Below are positions 5,833 through 13,890 of a stretch of DNA of 15,114 bases, one piece after another (position 1 is the first letter of the stretch; every line of letters begins with the position of its first letter). Under the pieces are notes generated by a model, which was given only the letters and a program-made list of their open reading frames with translations, ran no database searches and had not been told where the DNA came from. Made by a program: the position numbers and the translations under genes. The DNA is from an uncultured Alistipes sp. (GTDB lineage: Bacteria; Bacteroidota; Bacteroidia; Bacteroidales; Rikenellaceae). Location: assembly GCA_949840605.1 (NCBI GenBank), contig CATKXN010000058.1, forward strand, positions 1-15,114, read 5' to 3'.

Positions 5833-7920
5833 TCACACGGTGCGCCGGACTGTCGCTTTTTTCGGCGTTTCCTTTTTCGCCGCGGGTTTTCCGGTTTTCG
5901 CGGCCGGCCCTTTCTTACTAACGTTTTTTCCGGTCTTCGCAGTCTTCGCCTCCGGTTTTTTCACGACTTTTTCCGCCTTCCGGGGTGTTTCTTCCGCCCG
6001 GCGCCGGATCATGCCGTGGATGTCCAGCAGGGCCGCCACGCTCCACGCCTGCGAAATGGCTCCGCGGGGCGAGAACGGAGGATCGGCGTCGAAAAGTTCG
6101 CCGATCGAACCGATGCCGTAGGTCTGGATGTCCTCTTCGAAGTTGGCCAGGATCTCTTCGGCCTGCGGCAGGAACGCATTCCCGTCGATGTCGAAGCAGG
6201 CCCGCACGTAGAACGACAGCAGCCACGGCCACACCGAGCCGTTCTTGGCTGCGAAATCGCGCTCCGCGGGCGTGCCCTCCTGCGAACCCTTGTAGAGCGG
6301 GTTGCGGGGCGAGAGCGTACGCAGTCCCTTGGGTGTCAGGAGGTGCCGGCGCACGGTGCGGATCACCTCGATCTGTATCTGCTCGTCGAGCATCTTGTAG
6401 GGCAGCCCGCAGGCGAGGATCATGTTCGGACGGATTTCCGTCGAAGCCCCCTCGCAGCCGATGAAGTCGGCCAGGTAACCCTCCGGCAGGCGGAACAGTT
6501 CGTTGAACGCCGCCGCGGTCCGTTCGGGCAGCGACTCCCAGGCCTTGACGAATTGCTTGTCGCCATACTCGCCCGCCAGGCGCAGCGTGTATCGCACAGC
6601 GTTGTACCACAGGACGTTGACCTCGACCTGATAGCCGTTGCGCGGGGTGACGGGCCGGCCGTCGATCACCGAGTTCATCCACGTCAGAGGCACATGCTCC
6701 GACGAAGCCCAGACGAGGCCGTTCTCGTTGAGCAGCACCCGGCCCGCGACGCCTTGCCTGTAGGCTTCCAATATCTGCTTCATCGCTTCGCCGTAGCGTT
6801 CCCAGACGGCTTGGGCGCCGATCTGCTCCTCGAGCCGCTGCAGCGTCCAGAAGAACCACAGCGGAGCGTCCGCGGCCACGGCCGCCGAGGCGTTCCCGGC
6901 GAACATGCCGTCCTGCATGGCCCGCACCTCGTAGTCGAGGGCGTCGATGCAGTCCTCCTTGTGGTCCTGCTCCAGGGTGATGCCCGGCAGCGAAACGAAG
7001 GTCTGGCGGCCCGAAACCCCGTGCCACGGGTAGCCCGAGATCACCTCCGTGCGGTTGCCCGGACGGCGGATCAGGAACTGCCGCGCCGAGTGTTCGAGGC
7101 AGCTGATGAAGTCGATCTTGTGCGTGCGGCGGGCGATGGAGCCGTCGAAGAGCTCTTCGATGGTCTTCGTCGAGCCCATCTCGTCGAGCGACGCCGAGAA
7201 GATGATGCTTTCGCCCTTCTTGAGTTCGGTCTCGAAATAGCCCGTCGTCAGCAGGTCTTCGTGCCCCGCGTAACCGCGGGCGATGTCCTGCTGGTATTCG
7301 AAATTGTAATACCAGTCGGGCGCCGGCACGAACTCCGTCCCGGGTTTGCTCGTCTGGAGGTAGAGCCACGGGAACGACCCGTAGAGGCGGCATTTCACGC
7401 CGTTGACTGCCGGATAGGAGTGTCCGTCGGCGGCCATGTTGGCGCGCGTCAGCGCGTGTTTGTCGCGGAAGGCCAGGAACGGACGCAGCCTCAGACGCGT
7501 TTCCGAGTGGGCGTCCACGAGCGTGTAGCGGATCATCAGCTGCGTGCGCTTGTGGATCCAGAGCATCTCCTTTTTGAGGATGACGCCGCCCACGCGGTAG
7601 GTGATCGTGGGGGTCGGCGTGTACTCGAAATCGGTGATGTACTTGTGGCCGCGGGGTTCGTACACCCCCGGGAAGCGGTGCAGGGCCAGGTTGAATGTCT
7701 GGTCGTGCTGGATCACCGTCTCGTCGAGCGACGAGAGCAGGACGTAGGTCCGTCCGCTGTCGTCGATCGGCGCCACCATCAGTCCGTGGTAGCGTCGGGT
7801 GTTGCAGCAGACGATGGTCGTGCTCATGTATCCGCCGATGCGGTCCGTTGCGAGCATCTCGCGCTGGAGCGAGTACTCCAGGTTGCCCAATTCGCTTTTG
7901 TCGAAAGTAAGTGCTGACAT
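5833..7920 (-). CDS. Glycogen debranching enzyme (amylo-alpha-1,6-glucosidase, GH133-type)
   Basis: This 695-residue enzyme would release glucose from alpha-1,6 branch stubs of glycogen. Residues about 10-250 are the N-terminal GDE domain (TRRYHGLMVA at 41-50). Residues about 270-640 are the (alpha/alpha)6 GDE C domain, with SGYPWHG (295-301), WFFWTLQ, PVTPRNGYQVEVN (423-435), a candidate base Glu608 in GELFD, and SQAWSVAA. In the TWM-x segment, residue 416 is Asn, where eukaryotic debranching enzymes have Asp (TWMD). There is no transglucosylase domain and no signal peptide. The last 51 residues (645-695) are an added tail rich in Lys, Ala, Pro and Thr, with 15 Lys and 3 Arg. I took the Met at 7918-7920 because a TAnnTTT-type promoter lies just upstream; 19 further upstream residues in frame would overlap it. 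The gene is the second of the cluster, 108 bases after the synthase/phosphorylase stop. Confidence 0.87.
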   Translation of the reverse strand: MSALTFDKSELGNLEYSLQREMLATDRIGGYMSTTIVCCNTRRYHGLMVAPIDDSGRTYVLLSSLDETVIQHDQTFNLALHRFPGVYEPRGHKYITDFEYTPTPTITYRVGGVILKKEMLWIHKRTQLMIRYTLVDAHSETRLRLRPFLAFRDKHALTRANMAADGHSYPAVNGVKCRLYGSFPWLYLQTSKPGTEFVPAPDWYYNFEYQQDIARGYAGHEDLLTTGYFETELKKGESIIFSASLDEMGSTKTIEELFDGSIARRTHKIDFISCLEHSARQFLIRRPGNRTEVISGYPWHGVSGRQTFVSLPGITLEQDHKEDCIDALDYEVRAMQDGMFAGNASAAVAADAPLWFFWTLQRLEEQIGAQAVWERYGEAMKQILEAYRQGVAGRVLLNENGLVWASSEHVPLTWMNSVIDGRPVTPRNGYQVEVNVLWYNAVRYTLRLAGEYGDKQFVKAWESLPERTAAAFNELFRLPEGYLADFIGCEGASTEIRPNMILACGLPYKMLDEQIQIEVIRTVRRHLLTPKGLRTLSPRNPLYKGSQEGTPAERDFAAKNGSVWPWLLSFYVRACFDIDGNAFLPQAEEILANFEEDIQTYGIGSIGELFDADPPFSPRGAISQAWSVAALLDIHGMIRRRAEETPRKAEKVVKKPEAKTAKTGKNVSKKGPAAKTGKPAAKKETPKKATVRRTV

Positions 7921-7946
7921 ATCGCTATAAAATGCTGTTCGTCTAT

Positions 7947-7977
7947 TAAAGATATTAAAATTTTCAGAATATGGCAA
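7947..7977 (-). promoter_or_regulatory. Internal promoter before the debranching gene
   Basis: On the minus strand, TTG (plus 7975-7977) is followed after 20 bases by TATCTTTA (plus 7947-7954), one base off the TAnnTTTG consensus. Transcription would start near 7940, about 20 bases before the ATG at 7920. The spacer is AT-rich in contrast to the genes. This would let the debranching, GT4 and GH57 genes be transcribed apart from the fusion gene. Confidence 0.5.
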
Positions 7978-8028
7978 GCTTCCAACTGAAAATTGTCATC
8001 TTTTTTGATTCGCGTCCCCTTTCGGAGC

Positions 8029-11000
8029 CTATGCCCATTTCACCAGTGCAAAATCCATGCGATGCGGAAGATGCGGATTGCTGGGATAGATGCGCAGCGC
8101 CACGTCGAACGTGCCGGTTTCGTTGGGCGTGTAGTCCAACGCATAGGTTGCCAGGTTGTTGTCGGTGCGGATGTGTTCGAGCCGGATCGTGCGTGTGACG
8201 TTGACGCCCTGTCCGCCGACGATCTGCCGGGCGATGACCATTTCCACGCCGATATCCTCCGGACGGAGGTTGGCGATGTCCACCGTCACCGAGAAACGGT
8301 ACTTCTCGCCGACGAAGACGGCCTCCTTGTCGATCTTCACGCGCTCCACGTCCACCGCGCGGACCTGGTCCCAGGCCGCCGACACCTTGCGCTTCCAGGC
8401 CGCGATCTCGCGGGCCAGGAGGTATGCGTTGGCGCTCAATTCGCGCTTGCGGGCCGCCAGTTTGCTGTAGAAGCGGTTCTCGTAGTCGATCAGCATGCGG
8501 TTGGTCGTGAAGTTCGAGGCGATGTCCGCCACGCATTTCTTGACCGAGGCCACCCACTCGTGGGGGATGTTGTCCGTGCCGCGGGCGTAGTATTTCGGGG
8601 CGATCTGCTCCTCGATGGTGTTGTAGATCATCTCGGCGTCGAGTTCGTCCTGGAAGTGCTGGTCGGTGAACGTGCGCTCCATGGGCAGCATCCATCCGGC
8701 GCCCTCCCTGTAGCCTTCGACCCACCAGCCGTCGAGCACCGAGAACTGCATCACGCCGTTCATCACGCACTTTTCACCCGACGTTCCCGAAGCCTCCAGA
8801 GGCCGCGTCGGGGTGTTCAGCCAGACGTCGACGCCCTGCACCATGCGGCGGGCCAGCTCCATGTCGTAATTCTGCAGGAAGATGATCTTGCCCACGAACT
8901 GCGGCATGGCGGCCACCTCGACGATGCGTTTGATGAGGTCCTGTCCCGGCTTGTCGTTGGGGTGGGCCTTGCCCGCGAAGATGAACTGCACGGGGCGCTC
9001 CTTGTTGTTGACGATGGAGGCCAGCCGGTCGAGGTTCGTGAAGAGCAGGTAGGCGCGCTTGTAGGTGGCGAAGCGGCGTGCGAAGCCGATGGTCAGCACG
9101 TCGGGCTTGATGCCCTCGATGACCTGGATCATCTGGCGCGGCGAGTCGAGGCGCACCTGTGCGGGGTCGCTGTAACGCCGGCGAATGTGCTTGATGAGCT
9201 TGTTCTTGAGCTTCATGCGCTCCTCCCACAGCTCGCCGTCGGGGATATCGTGCACCTTCTGCCAGGCCGGGATGTCGTAGACGTGGCCCTCGAATCCGTC
9301 AGCGAAATAACGGGCGTAGAGCCGCCGCAGCGACGTGGCGATCCATGTCGGGAAGTGCACGCCGTTGGTGACGTAGCCGATGTGGAGCTCGTTCTTGAAG
9401 TAGCCCGGCCACATACTGCCCAGAATGTCCTTCGACACCTCGCCGTGGAGCCACGACACGCCGTTGACTTCCTGCGAGAGGTTGCAGGCCAGCACCGACA
9501 TCGAGAACTTCTCGTTCGGGTCGTTGGGATTGGTCTTGCCCAGGTTGATATACTGCTCCCAGGTGATGCCCAGCACGTCGGGGTAGTGCGACATGTACTG
9601 GCGGATCATCGACTCGGGGAATGCGTCGTGGCCGGCCGGCACGGGGGTGTGGGTCGTGAAGAGCGACGACGAGCGCACCACTTCCAGCGCCTCGGAGAAC
9701 GAGAGCTTGCGGTGGTTCACCAGGTCGCGGATGCGCTCCACGCCGATGAAGGCGGCATGCCCCTCGTTGCAGTGGAACACTTCGTGCTTGACGCCCACCT
9801 TGCGCAGGGCGCGGATGCCGCCGATGCCCAGCAGAATCTCCTGCTTGAGGCGGTTCTCCCAGTCGCCTCCGTAGAGGTAGTGGGTGATCTGGCGGTCCTC
9901 CTCGAGGTTGTCCTCGATGTCGGCGTCGAGCAGGTAGAGGTCCGTGCGGCCCACCTGGCATTTCCAGATGCGCGCCGAGAGCGTGCGGCCCGGGAACGCG
10001 ACGGTGACCGTCATCCAGTTGCCGGCCTCGTCGCGTACGGGCGAGATGGGCAGTTTATAGAAGTTCTGCGCCTCGTAGGTGGCTTCCTGCGCCCCCTGCG
10101 CCGAGAGACGCTGCGTGAAGTAGCCGTAGCGGTACAAAAGGCCCACGGCGGCCATCGGGACGTTCTTGTCCGAAGCCTCCTTGAGGTAGTCGCCGGCCAG
10201 GATGCCCAGGCCGCCCGAGTAGATTTTCAGCGACGAGTGCAGGCCGTACTCCATCGAGAAGTAGGAGATCGTCGTGGTCTTCGGGTCGGGCTTTTCGTTC
10301 ATGTAGTCGCGGAACTGCGTATGCACGGCATCGAGCGTGGCGAGGAAATTCGAGTCCTTTTCGAGTTCTTTCAGACGCTCGACGCTCAGTGCGTCGAGGA
10401 AGGCGATCGGGTTGCGCTCGCATTCGGCCCACAGCACGGGGTCGATCCCCTCGAACAGGTCGCGGGCGCCGGGGTTCCAGCACCACCAGAGGTTGCGCGA
10501 CAGCTCCTCGAGGGCGTGCAGCCGCCGGGGCAGCGTTTTGTCGACCATCATGCGGTTCCAGACGGGTTTCTCGACGAAGAGCTGCTGGCGCACGAAGTTG
10601 ATCTGCTCGGTCTTGGCGCCCCCGTCGTCCAGCACGGGGCGGTTGGTGCGCACGACCGAACTTTCGACCGCTTCGGAATAGGCCTGCTCGTAGGCGGCGA
10701 AGAGGTGCTCCCAGAGCGCCGTGGTCGAGATTTCGTAGGCCGAGGTGCGCATTTCGTTCACGTGCTTCTCGTCCAGCAGGCTGAAGCGCAGCAGGGTTTC
10801 GGCGACCTGCTGCTCGACCTCCCGGTCGTTGTAGTCGTCGCGGCGGACGACCTCCACGCCGGCGTGTTCGCGGTGCTTGTCCACCCAGAGTCCGAATCCG
10901 GCCAGCGTCGTGGTGACGGTCGGCACCGAAAAGGCTACCGATTCCAGCGGGGTGTAGCCCCACGGTTCGTAGTAGGAAGGGTAGACCGTGAGGTCCATGC

Positions 11001-12279
11001 CCACCAGCAGTTCGTAATAGTCCTTGTTGAAGATGCCGTCGGCCTTGTTGAGGTACGTCGGCACGAAGATCACCTTCACCTTCGATCCGGGACGGGTCAG
11101 GACCGAGTCCTTGAGGGCGTTGACGATCGGGTCCCAGGCCGGGTTCTCGAGGTAGTGGGTCGTGTATTTGTACTGGCTCGCGTCGATGGGCTGCGACGCG
11201 TCGGCCAGATGGGCCTGCAGGTCGGCGCGCGGACCGCGGTTGCCGGCGGGTACGGTGATGTAGGCCAGCACCTCGCGCCGGAGCTTGTCCGATTCCGCGA
11301 GCTGTTTGAGCGATTCGATGAAGATGTCGATGCCCTTGTTGCGGAATTCGTAGCGACCGCTGGTGCCGACGATCAGCGGGTCGCCCGTGAACCGCTCGCC
11401 CAGGCATGCCTCGGCCACCGCGATCATCGCCTTGCGGGCCTCGTCGCGCTTGGCGTAGTACTCTTCGCCGGTCCACACGAAGTCGTTCTCGAAGCCGTTG
11501 GGCGTCACGCCGTCCGGCTCGCGGCCCAGCAGGTACTTGCACTCGTTGGCCGTGATGTCGCTCACCGTGAGGAACGCGTCGTGGTAGGCCGCGGCCATCT
11601 TTTCGATCGAGTGCTTGGCCGTGACGTTGAACCGCCGGGCCAGTTCGTCGGCGTTGAATTTCGTGAGGTCGTTGTAGAGCGGCAGGCTGTTGCCGGCGAT
11701 GCAGCGTCCCATGACCGTGGCATGCGTGGTGAACACCGTGGCCACATAGGGGGCGTGGTTGCGCAGGTAGAGGCCGCCCGCAGCGGTCTGCCACTCGTGG
11801 AAATGCGCGGCGACCTTCTCGGCCGGCTGGCAGAAGGTCTCGGCATAGGAGGCGATCACGGCTCCCGCGGCCCAGCCGAAGAGCACCGGTTCGATGTAGT
11901 CCCACTGGCCCGAGATCGAGTCCACGTGGTACGATTCCCAGAGGCTTTTGAGGATCTCGTCCTTGCGGGGGATCAGCGACGAGAAGTCGACCAGCACGGC
12001 CGTCGGTTCGCCCTTGATCCTCCACCGGCCGACGCGCACGCGGATGCCCTCGTTGTAGAGTTTCTGTCGCCAGGCCTTCAGCAGCGCGGGGTCCTCCTCG
12101 AACTCGGGGTTCACGCCCTCGTGCGAGAGGTCGGGACCGATCAGGATATAGCGGTCTGCGAATTTTCGGGTTGCGGTCTGTGCTTTGGTCGAGATGACGG
12201 TGTGTATGCCGCCGACTTTGTTGCATACCTCCCAACTTACCTCGAACAGGAAGTCGGGGGAGTGTTTTGCATTGCTCAT
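8029..12279 (-). CDS. Glycogen synthase (GT3) fused to alpha-glucan phosphorylase (GT35)
   Basis: This is a 1416-residue cytoplasmic fusion. Residues about 10-545 match the GT3 (eukaryote-like, UDP-glucose) synthase: EVSWEVCNKVGGIHTV (13-28), HFHEWQ (159-164), SGRYEFRNKGID (307-318) and the catalytic E-x7-E with Glu438 and Glu446 in YYEPWGYTPLE. Residues about 575-680 fit the DUF3417 domain (ELSRNLWWCWNP), followed by a GT35 phosphorylase of the short AgpP type with FSMEYGLH (674-681), HCNEGHAAF, THTPVPAGHD and the pyridoxal-phosphate lysine Lys1170 in EASGTSGEK. Residues about 1305-1416 look like a beta-sandwich end domain. Both halves keep their key residues, so one chain could extend glycogen and phosphorolyse it. 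The arginine cluster that senses glucose 6-phosphate in eukaryotic synthases is not evident after residue 520. This architecture is known in Bacteroidota. It is the first gene of the cluster and has its own strong promoter. Confidence 0.92.
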   Translation of the reverse strand: MSNAKHSPDFLFEVSWEVCNKVGGIHTVISTKAQTATRKFADRYILIGPDLSHEGVNPEFEEDPALLKAWRQKLYNEGIRVRVGRWRIKGEPTAVLVDFSSLIPRKDEILKSLWESYHVDSISGQWDYIEPVLFGWAAGAVIASYAETFCQPAEKVAAHFHEWQTAAGGLYLRNHAPYVATVFTTHATVMGRCIAGNSLPLYNDLTKFNADELARRFNVTAKHSIEKMAAAYHDAFLTVSDITANECKYLLGREPDGVTPNGFENDFVWTGEEYYAKRDEARKAMIAVAEACLGERFTGDPLIVGTSGRYEFRNKGIDIFIESLKQLAESDKLRREVLAYITVPAGNRGPRADLQAHLADASQPIDASQYKYTTHYLENPAWDPIVNALKDSVLTRPGSKVKVIFVPTYLNKADGIFNKDYYELLVGMDLTVYPSYYEPWGYTPLESVAFSVPTVTTTLAGFGLWVDKHREHAGVEVVRRDDYNDREVEQQVAETLLRFSLLDEKHVNEMRTSAYEISTTALWEHLFAAYEQAYSEAVESSVVRTNRPVLDDGGAKTEQINFVRQQLFVEKPVWNRMMVDKTLPRRLHALEELSRNLWWCWNPGARDLFEGIDPVLWAECERNPIAFLDALSVERLKELEKDSNFLATLDAVHTQFRDYMNEKPDPKTTTISYFSMEYGLHSSLKIYSGGLGILAGDYLKEASDKNVPMAAVGLLYRYGYFTQRLSAQGAQEATYEAQNFYKLPISPVRDEAGNWMTVTVAFPGRTLSARIWKCQVGRTDLYLLDADIEDNLEEDRQITHYLYGGDWENRLKQEILLGIGGIRALRKVGVKHEVFHCNEGHAAFIGVERIRDLVNHRKLSFSEALEVVRSSSLFTTHTPVPAGHDAFPESMIRQYMSHYPDVLGITWEQYINLGKTNPNDPNEKFSMSVLACNLSQEVNGVSWLHGEVSKDILGSMWPGYFKNELHIGYVTNGVHFPTWIATSLRRLYARYFADGFEGHVYDIPAWQKVHDIPDGELWEERMKLKNKLIKHIRRRYSDPAQVRLDSPRQMIQVIEGIKPDVLTIGFARRFATYKRAYLLFTNLDRLASIVNNKERPVQFIFAGKAHPNDKPGQDLIKRIVEVAAMPQFVGKIIFLQNYDMELARRMVQGVDVWLNTPTRPLEASGTSGEKCVMNGVMQFSVLDGWWVEGYREGAGWMLPMERTFTDQHFQDELDAEMIYNTIEEQIAPKYYARGTDNIPHEWVASVKKCVADIASNFTTNRMLIDYENRFYSKLAARKRELSANAYLLAREIAAWKRKVSAAWDQVRAVDVERVKIDKEAVFVGEKYRFSVTVDIANLRPEDIGVEMVIARQIVGGQGVNVTRTIRLEHIRTDNNLATYALDYTPNETGTFDVALRIYPSNPHLPHRMDFALVKWA

Positions 12280-12336
12280 AAACTATAGCTTGTTTGTAAT
12301 TTTTATCAAGACGGAGTCGGATTCGAAATCCGGCCG

Positions 12337-12367
12337 CAAAGGTAACACTTATATTTCTTATAAACAA
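12337..12367 (-). promoter_or_regulatory. Promoter of the glycogen cluster
   Basis: On the minus strand, TTG (plus 12365-12367) is followed after 20 bases by TACCTTTG (plus 12337-12344), a full match to the Bacteroidota consensus. An AT-rich stretch (12368-12420) lies upstream. The start would be near 12331, giving a leader of about 50 bases. A stem of CGGATT/AATCCG with a 3-base loop (12318-12332) would form right at the 5' end of the mRNA and may stabilise it. Confidence 0.65.
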
Positions 12368-12437
12368 CCCGGAGGTATATTTACTAAAAAAATTTAAGAA
12401 TAACTTAACATTTCAGTTTCACTTCGTTGCGCTGCTG

Positions 12438-13550
12438 TTACGTTTCGAAGAATGCCTCGATCACCGCGTCGGAAACCAGCATCCGCGACGCCGGGACGGC
12501 CATTTTGCCGCCGCGGACGACGAGCGCACCTGCCCGTTTCCAAGGCTCTGCGGCGCGCTGCATCCGCGCCGTGCGTTCCGTTCCGAAAAGCGTCTCCGAC
12601 TCCGCCAGGTCGATGCCTTCGGCCGTGCGCAGCCGCGTCATCACGTACTCGTTGAAGCGGTCGCGGTCGGTCAGGGTTTCGCCTTCCGCAGGGGCTCCCG
12701 CGAGGTAATCGTCCACGGAGGCGACGTTCCATCGGCGTTCCCGCCCGTTGAACGAGTGGGCCGCCGGGCCGATGCCGAGGTACTTCGCGCCGTGCCAGTA
12801 CGAGGCGTTGTGGCGGGCCCGGAATCCCGGCAGTGCGTAGTTCGAAACCTCGTAATGTTCGAATCCGGCGCGGGTAAGCGTTTCGTGCACGAGGGCGTAT
12901 TCCGCTTCGCTGACCGCTTCGTCCACCGGGGCGAATTCTCCGCGGGCGGCCCGCCGCCCGAAGGCCGTATCGGGTTCTATGGTCAAATGGTATGCCGAAA
13001 TATGCTGTACGCCCAACCCGAGTGCCGTGTCGAGCGTGCGGCGCAGCGAATCGCCGCCGAATCCCGGCACTCCGAAGATCAGGTCCACGGTGATGTTTTC
13101 ATAACCTTCGGCTTGTGCACTCCGGACCGCCTGAAGGGCCTGCGCTGCGTCGTGGCGGCGGTTCATCAGTTTCAGGCATGCGTCGTCGAACGACTGGACG
13201 CCGATCGAGAGGCGGTCGACGCCCGCCCGGCGCAGGGCTGCGAGGTATGCGGGCGACAGGTCGTCGGGATTGGCTTCGAGGGTGGTCTCCGCCGCTGCCG
13301 AACAGTCGAACAGCATTCCCGCATGGTCCAGCAGTCCGGCGATGGTTTCGGGCGGACAGAGCGACGGCGTGCCGCCTCCGAAATAGCGTGTGCGGACGGC
13401 CTCGCCGCCGAGGTATCCGCGCTGCGCCTCGAGTTCGCGGTGCATGGCGGCCGCGAGCTCCTCCATGCGTCCCAGCCCGACGCTTTTGTAGAAATCGCAG
13501 TAGGCGCAGATGCGTTTGCAGAAAGGTATATGGAAATAAAGTCCAGCCAT
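12438..13550 (-). CDS. hemW: HemW, radical SAM heme chaperone-like protein
   Basis: This is a 370-residue cytoplasmic radical SAM protein. The FeS-cluster motif C-x3-C-x2-C is at Cys11, Cys15 and Cys18 (FCKRICAYCDF), and the SAM-contacting GGGTP is at 58-62. Residues 247-252 read HNASYW, which fits the HNxxYW motif that separates HemW from the oxygen-independent coproporphyrinogen oxidase HemN, and LGIGPAAHSFNG with RRWN follows. HemW inserts heme into respiratory enzymes; older annotations call it coproporphyrinogen III oxidase. The length fits HemW rather than the longer HemN. The start at 13548-13550 is needed to include the cysteines. Its best promoter match ends only 4 bases upstream. 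It is divergent from pckA and unrelated to the glycogen genes downstream, which have their own promoter. Confidence 0.9.
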   Translation of the reverse strand: MAGLYFHIPFCKRICAYCDFYKSVGLGRMEELAAAMHRELEAQRGYLGGEAVRTRYFGGGTPSLCPPETIAGLLDHAGMLFDCSAAAETTLEANPDDLSPAYLAALRRAGVDRLSIGVQSFDDACLKLMNRRHDAAQALQAVRSAQAEGYENITVDLIFGVPGFGGDSLRRTLDTALGLGVQHISAYHLTIEPDTAFGRRAARGEFAPVDEAVSEAEYALVHETLTRAGFEHYEVSNYALPGFRARHNASYWHGAKYLGIGPAAHSFNGRERRWNVASVDDYLAGAPAEGETLTDRDRFNEYVMTRLRTAEGIDLAESETLFGTERTARMQRAAEPWKRAGALVVRGGKMAVPASRMLVSDAVIEAFFET

Positions 13551-13554
13551 ACTA

Positions 13555-13586
13555 TAAAGATAAGTAAAAAACGGAAGGTATCAAAA
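13555..13586 (-). promoter_or_regulatory. Candidate promoter of hemW
   Basis: On the minus strand, TTTTG (plus 13582-13586) is followed after 19 bases by TATCTTTA (plus 13555-13562). This is a near match, missing only the final G. The box ends 4 bases before the ATG, so transcription would begin at or within a few bases of the start codon. Either the mRNA is leaderless or nearly so, or another promoter further upstream is used. Confidence 0.45.
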
Positions 13587-13782
13587 CCGAATTGTGTTCC
13601 GTCCGCGAATTTTGTTCCGCCGCCCGGTCCGGCGAATTTCCGGCAGCTTGTTTGCAAGGGGCTTCCTGCGGTGCGGAAGGCGCTTCCGGCGGGTTTCGGG
13701 AAACCGGGATATGCCGTTATAAATGAAGCGTATAGCGCGATCGGAAAAAATAATAAAATTTTTTTGTAATTTCAGCTGTTAA

Positions 13783-13816
13783 TTTTTTCACAATTCTGAA
13801 AGTTTTTCTACCTTTG
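13783..13816 (+). promoter_or_regulatory. Promoter of pckA
   Basis: TACCTTTG at 13809-13816 is a full -7 match. A T-run (13783-13788) ending TTTC lies about 20 bases upstream and stands in for TTTG at -33. The region before it (13746-13788) is very AT-rich, which may help polymerase binding. The start would be near 13823, with a leader of about 68 bases. Confidence 0.6.
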
Positions 13817-13826
13817 TGCCGTTGAA

Positions 13827-13843
13827 GTCCGGATCGCCCGGAC
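13827..13843 (+). promoter_or_regulatory. Hairpin in the pckA 5' leader
   Basis: GTCCGG (13827-13832) and CCGGAC (13838-13843) form a 6-bp GC-rich stem with a 5-base loop, a few bases after the predicted transcription start. No T-run follows, so it is not a terminator. It may stabilise the 5' end. The bases before the ATG (13865-13890) are AT-rich and unstructured, and no strong Shine-Dalgarno is present. Confidence 0.4.
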
Positions 13844-13890
13844 GGAAACGGTAGGTTGAGAAGAGGATTTTAATCAAAATAATTGCAACT

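Larger units (their letters stand above)
13551..13890. other. Divergent control region between hemW and pckA
   Basis: This 340-base gap has a promoter for hemW at its left end and one for pckA at its right. The middle (about 13600-13720) is GC-rich, with small inverted repeats such as CGGAAG/CTTCCG around GCG and GGTTT/AAACC around CGGG. I see no T-run, no RNA gene and no convincing small protein. From 13740 it becomes strongly AT-rich up to the pckA promoter. Confidence 0.6.

Noticed and set aside
7993..12288. A 1431-codon open frame on the plus strand, antisense to the whole synthase/phosphorylase gene.
   Set aside because: Its translation is rich in His, Val, Arg and Asp with no recognisable domain, as expected from the complement of a GC-rich gene. 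The minus-strand protein has full family motifs.
12394..12415. TTAAG-AATAA-CTTAA inverted repeat near the end of hemW as a terminator.
   Set aside because: The stem is AT-only and weak. It fits better as part of the AT-rich region upstream of the glycogen promoter.
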